Below are positions 36,170 to 44,444 of a stretch of DNA of 64,000 nucleotides, piece after piece. A program made the translations under genes and the position numbers. Within the stretch, counting starts at the first letter, position 1, and each line of letters begins with the position of its first letter. Source of the DNA: CAZODA01 sp964578485 (GTDB lineage Bacteria > Bacteroidota > Bacteroidia > Bacteroidales > Marinilabiliaceae); assembly GCA_964578485.1 (NCBI GenBank), contig CAZODA010000009.1:23501-87500 (forward strand). The letters run 5' to 3'. The notes under the pieces are model-generated. The model saw only the letters and a program-made list of their open reading frames with translations, did no database searches and had not been told where the DNA came from.

Positions 36170-36177
36170 CAAAATTA
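36170..36177 (-). promoter_or_regulatory. Candidate -7 promoter element of argR
   Basis: Read on the minus strand this is TAATTTTG, matching the Bacteroidota -7 consensus TAnnTTTG and followed by C. The predicted start would be near 36163, about 56 bases before the argR ATG. I do not see a good TTTG box at the usual -33 distance. Confidence 0.45.
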
Positions 36178-36938
36178 TACAAAACAAATGAATAAAGAAA
36201 GGAAAAATTCATTTTTTTGTAAAATTATAATGACGCTGCTGCACAATCCCGCTGAAAAGCTGGATCTCCAGCCAGCACAGAAAATGCCATTACAAAAAAT
36301 CATTCTTACTGTCTAAAAATTCAATCCCATCTCACGCTGTAATCGGCAAATAAAAACCCGCATATTTTGGCAATTTAACGCCCCCACTGCTCCACTTTTG
36401 AAGGAAAAAGAATAAGGTCACATTCCCAACGGAATGTGGGTGGAGAGGGATGAGCATGTTTTCTACCGAGCGTTGCAATCCTACGGATTGCGGGAGACGG
36501 CAACCAGTTCTGCTAATTAGTAGATTAGTCTTTATTTGTTTTCCCGGACTCCGGGAAGTCGGATCCCCTTGTCTATGAAGACTTTACCCCTCCGATCTTC
36601 GATCACCTCCCCTTTTCAGGGGAGGAGTTATTTGCATGATTCAAACCGGTAGAGGCTTTCAGCCTATTAATTCATAATTTATAATTCATTACTAATATGC
36701 TAATCATCACATCTATTAATCTGCTAATTTTCTAATCCACTAATCTGCTAATTAATTCCTAAACCCTTCTAAACGACCTAGTCCTCAACGACGAAGTCCT
36801 AAACTTTTTTCATTTTCTAATCATCACATCTACTAATCTGCTAATTTTCTAATCCACTAATCTGCTAATTAATCACTCATCTACCGTTTCTTTCAATTAA
36901 AAAATTAAAATTCACCATGATATTGAAGAAAGAAACTG

Positions 36939-36946
36939 TAAATTTG
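36939..36946 (+). promoter_or_regulatory. Candidate -7 promoter element of carB
   Basis: TAAATTTG, an exact TAnnTTTG match followed by TGCCCC, lies 81 bases before the carB ATG. A TTTG box at the usual distance upstream is not evident. Confidence 0.45.
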
Positions 36947-37027
36947 TGCCCCAAAAGAATGCTGAATTGTGTTCAATAAAAACAATTTTATATTCTATCC
37001 GTTCATTGATTATTAAATTTCTTACTA

Positions 37028-40000
37028 ATGAAAAAGGAAATTGGCAAAGTAATAATTCTTGGTTCAGGGGCATTAAAGATAGGAGAGGCCGGCGAATTTG
37101 ATTATTCAGGTTCTCAGGCTATTAAGGCTTTAAAGGAAGAAGCTATTAACACAGTTTTAATCAATCCTAATATTGCGACTGTTCAAACCTCAGAGAATCT
37201 TGCTGATAAAATATATTTTCTACCTGTAACACCTTATTTTGTAGAGAAAGTAATTAAAAAGGAGAAGCCCGATGGACTTCTCCTTTCTTTTGGTGGGCAA
37301 ACAGCATTAAATTGTGGTGTAGCATTATTTGAGCAAGGTATTCTTGAAAAATACAAGGTTCAGGTTTTGGGAACTCCTGTTCAATCTATTATTGACACGG
37401 AGGATCGTGAGATTTTCACAACTCGTATGTCTGAGATTAATGTAAAGACTCCAAATAGTGCTGCTGTAAGCTCTGTTGATGCTGCTTTAAAAGTTGCTTC
37501 TGACATGGGCTTTCCTGTCATTATTCGTTCGGCTTATACTCTTGGTGGTTTGGGTAGTGGTTTTTGTGCTGATTCTGCTGAGTTACGATTAAGGGCTGAA
37601 AATGCTTTGTCTTATTCGAATCAGATTCTTGTTGAAGAGTCGCTTAAAGGGTGGAAGGAAGTTGAATATGAGGTGGTTCGTGATTCTTACAATAATTGTA
37701 TTACAGTATGTAATATGGAGAATTTTGATCCTTTAGGCATACATACAGGTGAGAGCATTGTTGTTGCGCCTTCCCAGACTCTGTCCAATTCCGAATATCA
37801 CAAATTACGTGAATTAGCTCTTAGGATAGTACGTCATATTGGTATTGTAGGAGAATGTAATGTTCAATATGCTTTGGATCCGAATTCTGAAGACTATCGT
37901 GTAATTGAAGTTAACGCACGACTTTCACGCTCAAGTGCTTTAGCATCAAAGGCAACCGGATACCCTCTTGCTTTTGTTGCTGCAAAGCTTGGATTAGGCT
38001 ATGGTATGCATGAGATAAAAAATTCGGTAACAAAAGTTACTTCAGCGTTTTTTGAACCTGCACTTGACTACGTAGTATGTAAAATACCAAGGTGGGATTT
38101 AAGTAAATTCACGGGTGTTTCCCGTCAGATTGGTTCCAGCATGAAGAGTGTTGGTGAAATAATGGCCATTGGTCGTTCATTTGAAGAGGCACTTCAAAAG
38201 GGATTGCGGATGGTTGGTCAAGGCATGCATGGTTTTGTTGGCAATCAGCCTATCAAAGTTGGTGATATACGTAAGGAACTTACAGAACCTACTGATCAGC
38301 GTATTTTTGCACTTTCTGAAGCTTTGGAACAAGGCATTGGTGTTGAGGAGATTTATGAATTAAGTAAGATAAATACCTGGTTTCTCGAGAAGTTAAAGAA
38401 TATCACAGATATGAGTAAGAAGCTTTCGGCTTATTCATCTCTTGAAGATCTGGATGATAGTATTTTGTTAGATGCTAAGAAGCTTGGGTTTTCTGATTTT
38501 CAGATAGCACGTTTGGTGTTAAAAACTCCTGCTCATTTAATGGAAGAAGGTCTCTTGGCTGTGAGGGAATATCGTAAATCAAAAAACATAGTACCTGTTG
38601 TTAAGCAAATTGATACTCTTGCCGGTGAATTACCTGCCCGTGTGAATTATTTATATCTTACATATAATGGAACACATCATGATTTAGAATTTGAACAAGA
38701 TGAAAAATCGGTGATAGTTTTGGGTTCAGGTGCTTATCGTATAGGAAGTAGTGTTGAATTTGATTGGTGCAGTGTTAATGCTGTAGAAACTGTAAATAAG
38801 CAGGGTCTTCGTTCGGTAATGATAAATTATAATCCTGAAACGGTAAGTACTGATTATGATGTATGCGATCGTTTATTTTTTGATGAGTTAACTCTTGAAA
38901 GGGTTTTAGATATAACAGATCTTGAACAGCCCAGGGGAGTAATTATATCAATGGGTGGTCAGATACCCAATAATTTGGCTATGCGTTTGCATAAGCAAAA
39001 GGTAAAAATTTTAGGAACCTCTCCTGAAGATATTGATCGTGCCGAAAATAGAATGAAATTTTCTTCCCTTTTGGATGAGTTGAAGGTTGACCAACCCCGT
39101 TGGAGTGAACTTACCACTATTGACGACATCTATTCTTTTGTTGATGAAGTGGGATTTCCGGTTTTGGTGAGGCCTTCTTATGTTCTTTCGGGAGCAGCAA
39201 TGAATGTTGTAAGTAACCGCGATGAACTAAAGCATTTCCTTGAATTGGCAGCTAATGTATCGAAACAATATCCTGTGGTGGTATCAGAATTTATAGAGCA
39301 GGCTAAAGAGATGGAAGTTGATGCAGTAGCTCGAAATGGGGAAATTATTGCCTATGCAATTTCTGAACATATTGAGTTTGCCGGTGTGCATTCGGGTGAT
39401 GCTACCATTGTTTTTCCTCCTCAAAAGATTTATGTTGAAACAATAAGACGAGTAAAAAATATATCAAAGAAAATTGCTGCAGGATTTAATATATCAGGTC
39501 CTTTTAACATGCAGGTGTTGGCTAAGGATAATGATATAAAGGTAATTGAATGCAACCTTAGGGCTTCGCGCAGCTTCCCTTTTGTTTCTAAGGTGCTTAA
39601 AGTTAATTTAATTGATATTGCCACAAAAGTGGTACTTGGTTTACCGGTTGAAAAGCCCAACAGGAACTTGTTTGACCTTGATTATGTAGGAATAAAAGCT
39701 CCACAATTTTCATTTGCACGCCTTCTAAAGGCTGATCCGGTGTTGGGTGTTGATATGGCGTCCACCGGAGAGGTAGGATGCTTGGGAGTGAATTTATATG
39801 ATGCTGTTATGCAGGCAATGCTTTCGGTTGGATATACAGTACCCAAAAAGAACATACTAATTTCTTCAGGTCCGCTAAGGGATAAAATTGAGCTTTTGTC
39901 GAGTGCCCGATTGTTGAACGAAAAAGGCTATCAGTTATATGCTACTGAGGGGACCCATAAGTTTTTCAAGGAAAATGGCCTTGAGACAATTTTGTTGCAT

Positions 40001-40252
40001 TGGCCTGATGAACCGGATAAAAAACCAAATACCATGGATTATATAAAGGAGAAAAAATTGGATTTGGTTATTAACGTCCCTAAAAACCTCACTAAGGGGG
40101 AATTAAGAAATGGTTATCAGATTCGTCGAAACAGTATAGATTATAATGTACCTTTAATAACCAATGCCCGACTTGCAAGTACTTTCATTTCATCTTTCTG
40201 TAAACTCTCAATGGAGGATATTAGTATTAAAAGTTGGGATGAATACAAGTAG
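37028..40252 (+). CDS. carB: Carbamoyl-phosphate synthase large subunit
   Basis: A 1074-residue protein, the normal CarB length. It makes carbamoyl phosphate from bicarbonate, ammonia (from the CarA glutaminase) and two ATP. Two homologous halves are visible: IILGSGALKIGEAGEFDYSG at the start and VIVLGSGAYRIGSSVEFDWC at ~555, each followed by an ATP-grasp domain (EVNARLSRSSALASKATGYP and ECNLRASRSFPFVSKVLKVN). The C-terminal ~130 residues form the MGS-like regulatory domain. carA is not in the window, which is odd because carA and carB are often adjacent. It is divergent from argR and supplies the arginine-cluster carbamoyltransferase and pyrimidine synthesis. Confidence 0.96.
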   Translation: MKKEIGKVIILGSGALKIGEAGEFDYSGSQAIKALKEEAINTVLINPNIATVQTSENLADKIYFLPVTPYFVEKVIKKEKPDGLLLSFGGQTALNCGVALFEQGILEKYKVQVLGTPVQSIIDTEDREIFTTRMSEINVKTPNSAAVSSVDAALKVASDMGFPVIIRSAYTLGGLGSGFCADSAELRLRAENALSYSNQILVEESLKGWKEVEYEVVRDSYNNCITVCNMENFDPLGIHTGESIVVAPSQTLSNSEYHKLRELALRIVRHIGIVGECNVQYALDPNSEDYRVIEVNARLSRSSALASKATGYPLAFVAAKLGLGYGMHEIKNSVTKVTSAFFEPALDYVVCKIPRWDLSKFTGVSRQIGSSMKSVGEIMAIGRSFEEALQKGLRMVGQGMHGFVGNQPIKVGDIRKELTEPTDQRIFALSEALEQGIGVEEIYELSKINTWFLEKLKNITDMSKKLSAYSSLEDLDDSILLDAKKLGFSDFQIARLVLKTPAHLMEEGLLAVREYRKSKNIVPVVKQIDTLAGELPARVNYLYLTYNGTHHDLEFEQDEKSVIVLGSGAYRIGSSVEFDWCSVNAVETVNKQGLRSVMINYNPETVSTDYDVCDRLFFDELTLERVLDITDLEQPRGVIISMGGQIPNNLAMRLHKQKVKILGTSPEDIDRAENRMKFSSLLDELKVDQPRWSELTTIDDIYSFVDEVGFPVLVRPSYVLSGAAMNVVSNRDELKHFLELAANVSKQYPVVVSEFIEQAKEMEVDAVARNGEIIAYAISEHIEFAGVHSGDATIVFPPQKIYVETIRRVKNISKKIAAGFNISGPFNMQVLAKDNDIKVIECNLRASRSFPFVSKVLKVNLIDIATKVVLGLPVEKPNRNLFDLDYVGIKAPQFSFARLLKADPVLGVDMASTGEVGCLGVNLYDAVMQAMLSVGYTVPKKNILISSGPLRDKIELLSSARLLNEKGYQLYATEGTHKFFKENGLETILLHWPDEPDKKPNTMDYIKEKKLDLVINVPKNLTKGELRNGYQIRRNSIDYNVPLITNARLASTFISSFCKLSMEDISIKSWDEYK

Positions 40253-40591
40253 GTTTTAATTTTCCAAAGAATTCAGCTTTTTGAGTTTAGAGTTTTGAGT
40301 TTCGAGTTTCGGGTTTCAGTGATCAGTAAATAAGTTATCACGAATTAGATCCAATTACAAATTAAAAATTACGCGGTTGTTTTGATCGAAGTCGAAATGC
40401 GCGAATAATTTATCCACGAATTACACGAATTACACGTATTTTTTAATTACACGAATTAATGAGTTAAGGGGTTCACGCAAAGCCTGCAAAGATTTTTCAC
40501 GCGAAGGACGCAAATTATTTGTCCACGAAGACACTAATTCCATGAAGATATGTTGGCTAAGCTGCTAGAACTTTGGGATCATGCCTTTTCC

Positions 40592-40608
40592 CAAAGCAGG
40601 ATGCTTTG
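40592..40608. repeat. Perfect 7-bp hairpin within dispersed repeat
   Basis: CAAAGCA pairs with TGCTTTG around GGA. The same hairpin recurs at ~51682-51697 with one change, and inverted at ~63816-63832. Confidence 0.75.
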
Positions 40609-40653
40609 AGTACATTAAAAACTAATTACTCCTCACTGATAACCCGAAACTCT

Positions 40654-40683
40654 TCCCGTTTCCCGCTCACGCGGTCATCGGGA
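40654..40683. repeat. GC-rich nested hairpin within dispersed repeat
   Basis: An outer stem TCCCG/CGGGA and an inner stem CCGC/GCGG with loop TCAC. The homologous hairpin at 51742-51771 has a longer outer stem, with the paired stems retained despite differences between them. Confidence 0.7.
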
Positions 40684-41272
40684 TTTCGCTTCGCTCAAAA
40701 ACTCGAAACTATTTTAAATGACGTAGTTTTAAACTTTTTTCATTTTCTAATCATCACATCAGCTAATTTGCTAATCCACTAATTTGCTAATTAACTTATC
40801 TGCTAATTTATAAACCCCTCAGTCCTTCGGACAGCTCCCCTTAAAAAGTGGAGCAGTTATTTGCATGATTCAAACTGGTAGAGGCTTTCAGCCTATTTTA
40901 CTTCCGCATATTTTGGCTATTACATTTGGGTGTTGATACTGCGCCCTTCCAGGGCTAAGAGAGGTGATGGTATGCTTACATAGGGCTACGCTTAGCTTCA
41001 CCCTAACCTGTCCCGCCGAGGCTTGCCGAATGCGGGATGCTAATGTCTTACGCCCTTTCAGGGCTGATTAACAATATATAGGCTAAAAGCCTAATATATG
41101 TTGGCAATAACCACACCCCCTGCGCCTTGAAGAGGCAACATAAAATTAAATTTTGAATGATGATTAACAAATGTTCAACAATTCTTATGTTGCTCTTTCA
41201 GAGCGCCATTGGTGATGAGATCCTATGACATGGGGTGTTGCCCCATGCTTGTGTATTTAAGGCTTTCAGCCT

Positions 41273-41458
41273 TTTCATTTCTTCCTTCCTTCCTTCCCTC
41301 CTTCATTTCTTCATTTCTTCATTTCTTCATTTCTTCATTCCTTCATTTCTTCATTCCTTCATTTCTTCCTTCCTTCATTTCTTCCTTCCTTCCTTCATTC
41401 TTTCATTCCTTCCTTCCTTCATTCCTTCATTCCTTCATTCCTTCATTCCTTCCTTCAT
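41273..41458 (+). repeat. Tetranucleotide-based pyrimidine microsatellite
   Basis: About 185 bases built from TTCC, TTCA and TTTC tetranucleotides on the plus strand, almost free of G. Reading frames through it give artificial Ser/Phe/Leu/Pro repeats. It ends 13 bases before the stop codon of the GH97 gene. Confidence 0.9.
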
Positions 41459-41470
41459 CTACTAATTAAC

Positions 41471-43465
41471 CTAATCTATTGCAATGAATCTTATAGCTTG
41501 TCCGCCACCTGGTGCGAGTTTAATATTTAGTACAGAGTTCTGATTTACAACTTGTTCACTTATGCTAACCGGTTCCGGATTATTTTCCCAATTTGTATCT
41601 TCCGCATCGGCATAAATTTGTGCCAGATATTCTCTTCCTTCATCTAAAAAGAATAATTTATGGTTAAAATCGCGTGACTCTTCATTTGTTATACTACCAA
41701 GATACCAATCGTCTGAGTTTCTGTCTTTACGAACAATTGTTAGATATTCTCCAATTTCAGCATCTATCACTTGTGTGTCGTACCAATCTACAGGCACATC
41801 CAATAAAAATTTCAAAGCCGGATGTCCTTCATAATTTTCCGGTAAATCCGCCATCATTTGAAGGGGAGAAAAAATTACAACATAAAGGGCCAATTGTTTT
41901 GCCACAGTGGTATGTACTCTTCGTCCTGCACGATATTTTATCATTACGTCAAAAATACCCGGAGTATAATCCATTGGTCCTGCCAGCAGTCTTGTAAAAG
42001 GTATAATAGTTTCATGATTGGGGGGATTCCCTTCGCTCCATGCGTTGTATTCCATTCCTCTTGCTCCCTCGCAGGTCATCATATTTGGGTATGTTCTTCT
42101 TAGACCTGTTGGTTTTATTGGTTCATGAAAATTAACTGCCATTTGGTATTCATGTGCTTTATTCAGTACATAGGCGTAATAGTTAACACCAAATTGTCCG
42201 TGGTGCCACTCCTTCATATTCAGTTTAGTTCCAACCTGTCCTATCTTGATATGATGTATTCCATGTTTTTTATATAAAGCAAGAGCATCATCAATTTGTT
42301 CTAAGTAATTTATCAGATTAGATCCGGTTTCATGATATCCAATAAGATTAACTCCGCGTTCGCGACCATAGTTAGCAACTTCGCTAAGGTCAAAGTCTTT
42401 TACACTTTCCGTAAATATAAATTGGTGCATGGCATCAAGGTACCATTCTTCTGTCCATCCCGGATTCCAACCTTCTATTAACAGCAAGGGTATATTATAT
42501 TTTGATGCAAAATCGATATAATATTTTGAGTTTTCTGTTGTAGCACCATGGATAGGCCCTTCCCAGAATGATTTTTTACCTATATGTAATGACCACCAGA
42601 TACCAATATATTTTGCGGGATTTATATATGATAAATCAGTTAATTTATTAGGTTCATTTAAGTTCAGAATCATATAATTTGTAATCAGATCTCCCGGTTT
42701 TTCTGCTATTTGTATGGTACGCCAAGGTGAGCAAATGGGTGTTTTACTTCGTACTTTTACTCCGTCAGCCCATGGTACAAGATCTGTTTTTAATTTATTT
42801 CCGCCTTTTGAGACTACTGTATAGCTGGCAAAATCTACCAATGCTGCCTCATGAAGTGAAATATACAAACCATTATTTGTTTTAAAAGTAACAGGAGTAT
42901 GGACAGTATCCATTTCACTTATATTTGATTCTGTATATAGATATTCATAGCGATTTTCCTGATAGGCCGGTATCCACCATGATAGGTGGTTAGCTGTCAT
43001 ATTAAATTCGGTAAGCTCATCACTAATCAATAGGCTGTCGATTCCTGCTTGTTCAGGAATAATATATCTAAAAGCCACTCCATCATCGAAGATTCTAAAA
43101 ACTATGCTTATCAAACGACCTGCTTCATTTTTTTCTTTTAAATCTATAATAAGTTGATTGTGGTGGTCATGTATAAACTGTTTTTCGCCCCAAACTTGCT
43201 CCCATATTTCATCATGTTGGGATAAGTTGCTACTTATAATTTCAAGATTTTGTAAAGTTTTTTCTTCAAGAAAATTGAAGCCCATTGCAGATGGTGCAAT
43301 CACTGCTTCCCCTTTATAACTAACAGAGTATGAAGGAAATCCTTCAGCTAATTCGAACTGCACCTGTATATTGCCATCAGGTGAAAAAGCTTTTCTGTGA
43401 TTTTTATTGGTGCATGAGCTCATCAGGCCAAGCAAAAGACCTGTTATTAATAATATTTTTCTCAT
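41471..43465 (-). CDS. GH97 alpha-glucosidase-like lipoprotein (SusB family)
   Basis: A 664-residue secreted enzyme; the ATG at 43465 gives a lipoprotein signal with Cys18 in LMSSCTN. The N-terminal beta-sandwich (~25-280) is followed by a TIM barrel (~290-560) and a C-terminal sandwich. GYHETGSN, VNFHEPIKPTG and EGARGMEYNAW carry the glutamates expected of the inverting GH97 branch. The position after strand 4 reads IKIGQVG, like the inverting SusB, and not KIDFMD as in the retaining alpha-galactosidases, where the Asp is the nucleophile. It therefore most likely cleaves alpha-glucosidic bonds with inversion. It stands alone, with no SusCD. The family is firm and the substrate is inferred. 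Confidence 0.88.
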   Translation of the reverse strand: MRKILLITGLLLGLMSSCTNKNHRKAFSPDGNIQVQFELAEGFPSYSVSYKGEAVIAPSAMGFNFLEEKTLQNLEIISSNLSQHDEIWEQVWGEKQFIHDHHNQLIIDLKEKNEAGRLISIVFRIFDDGVAFRYIIPEQAGIDSLLISDELTEFNMTANHLSWWIPAYQENRYEYLYTESNISEMDTVHTPVTFKTNNGLYISLHEAALVDFASYTVVSKGGNKLKTDLVPWADGVKVRSKTPICSPWRTIQIAEKPGDLITNYMILNLNEPNKLTDLSYINPAKYIGIWWSLHIGKKSFWEGPIHGATTENSKYYIDFASKYNIPLLLIEGWNPGWTEEWYLDAMHQFIFTESVKDFDLSEVANYGRERGVNLIGYHETGSNLINYLEQIDDALALYKKHGIHHIKIGQVGTKLNMKEWHHGQFGVNYYAYVLNKAHEYQMAVNFHEPIKPTGLRRTYPNMMTCEGARGMEYNAWSEGNPPNHETIIPFTRLLAGPMDYTPGIFDVMIKYRAGRRVHTTVAKQLALYVVIFSPLQMMADLPENYEGHPALKFLLDVPVDWYDTQVIDAEIGEYLTIVRKDRNSDDWYLGSITNEESRDFNHKLFFLDEGREYLAQIYADAEDTNWENNPEPVSISEQVVNQNSVLNIKLAPGGGQAIRFIAID

Positions 43466-43619
43466 AATTAATTTATTTGATGAATTAATTAAACTTATCA
43501 TGTATTTGAATATTCAAAAATCAATATGCGGGGTTATGACTTTACAATTTTATAAAAAAGAAAGTACTTTGCAGGGTGTTATATGCATATATTTAGGGGT
43601 TGTTATGTATCCTTTAGAT

Positions 43620-44360
43620 TTATTCAGAAGGCTGCTTTTTTATAAGGTTTAAAATTATAGAATATAAAATATAGAAAGGGATGATGATGATCAATGCTCC
43701 AAAATCGAGTAAAATAATTGATATTATAGATACGACTAGAAGAATATAACGGTTTTGATTTCCTTTCCATTTAAAATCTTTTGTTTTAAGTGAAAACATA
43801 GGAATTTCACTTATTAAAAGGAAGGAGAAAAGAAAAACAAATCCTATCACAGCCCATTTATTGGTTAAATTTATCAGCCACCCTTTGGAAGTATAAATTT
43901 TGTAAACTAAGGATGCTGTAAACATACCTGTGGCAGTGGTGGTCAGTCCCAAAAAATTTTCAGATTGTCGTTTATCATTATTAAATATTGCAAGACGCAG
44001 TGCTGCAAAAACTGTAAGTATAAAGGGTAGGAGGAGCATTAATTGTTTGTTAATTGTTAGAGCAAAGAATTCACCTGCCCATTTTTCTGTATAATGGAAA
44101 TGCAACATTGATGAAAATATTGCTGCCGGTGCCATGCCAAAGCTAATAAGGTCGGCAAGTGAATCTAGGTCTTTACCAATATCGCTATATGCTTTCAATG
44201 AGCGTGCGGCAAATCCGTCTAAGAAATCAAATATTGCTGCAATCAGGATAAAAATTGCAGTAATATCCGGTCTTCCGTATATAGCTAAATAGCAACCTGC
44301 AGCCCCAAATAACAAGTTTGCCCCTGTTAGCATATTTGGGATTTGTTGTTTTATTTTCAT
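43620..44360 (-). CDS. pssA: CDP-diacylglycerol-serine O-phosphatidyltransferase
   Basis: A 246-residue membrane protein of the CDP-alcohol phosphatidyltransferase family. The signature spans DGFAARSLKAYSDIG then KDLDSLADLISFG, fitting D-G-x2-A-R-x8-G-x3-D-x3-D. The N-terminus (IPNMLTGANLLFGAAGCYLA) and the loop after the motif match the PssA branch. It makes phosphatidylserine, the precursor of phosphatidylethanolamine. It follows the methylmalonyl-CoA mutase gene by 84 bases. Confidence 0.92.
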   Translation of the reverse strand: MKIKQQIPNMLTGANLLFGAAGCYLAIYGRPDITAIFILIAAIFDFLDGFAARSLKAYSDIGKDLDSLADLISFGMAPAAIFSSMLHFHYTEKWAGEFFALTINKQLMLLLPFILTVFAALRLAIFNNDKRQSENFLGLTTTATGMFTASLVYKIYTSKGWLINLTNKWAVIGFVFLFSFLLISEIPMFSLKTKDFKWKGNQNRYILLVVSIISIILLDFGALIIIIPFYILYSIILNLIKKQPSE

Positions 44361-44444
44361 TTGTTTTTATTTGGGTGTTATAAAGTACAAGGTAAAGTTA
44401 GGATCTCTTATATTTTAATTTAATATTAGTATTTTATTCTGATA

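Larger units (their letters stand above)
36108..37027. other. 920-base divergent intergenic region with hairpin array and dispersed repeats
   Basis: No gene is visible. The argR side holds the ARG box and the carB side a -7 element. Between them lie short perfect hairpins at 36259-36272, 36421-36436, 36475-36491, 36541-36557 and 36606-36625, then two near-copies (36698-36755 and 36788-36880) of a repeat rich in CTAATCTGCTAAT. Parts recur near 40.8 and 51.8 kb, including GCATGATTCAAAC at 36635 and 40864. Confidence 0.8.
40450..40812 (+). repeat. Dispersed intergenic repeat, copy 1 (long)
   Basis: Shares about 340 bases with 51555-51886 in the same orientation, starting at CACGAATTAATGAGTTAA and running through CACGCGAAGGACGCAAA, the hairpin CAAAGCA-GGA-TGCTTTG, a GC-rich hairpin, and the CTAAT-rich tail. 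The copies differ by a ~14-base indel near 40535 and scattered substitutions. There is no open frame, no terminal inverted repeat and no target duplication that I can see. Confidence 0.85.
40253..41470. other. 1.2-kb noncoding region with dispersed repeat, hairpins and pyrimidine microsatellite
   Basis: No credible gene is present. It holds a copy of the dispersed repeat (40450-40812), further hairpin-rich sequence shared with the 36 kb and 51 kb regions, a C/T-rich microsatellite (41273-41458), and phrases such as GCCGAGGCTTGCCGAATGCGGGA (in parts) at ~41013 that recur at ~51436. Repeated headings of the type GGCTTTCAGCCT occur at ~40884 and ~41263. Confidence 0.8.

Noticed and set aside
36108..37027. 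A structured riboswitch or tRNA in the long divergent region
   Set aside because: The hairpins are separate and small, with no multi-branch core, no cloverleaf and no conserved riboswitch motif that I recognise.
41209..41469. Open frames coding for Ser/Phe/Leu/Pro-rich proteins
   Set aside because: They are translations of the pyrimidine microsatellite and adjoining repeat-rich noncoding DNA.
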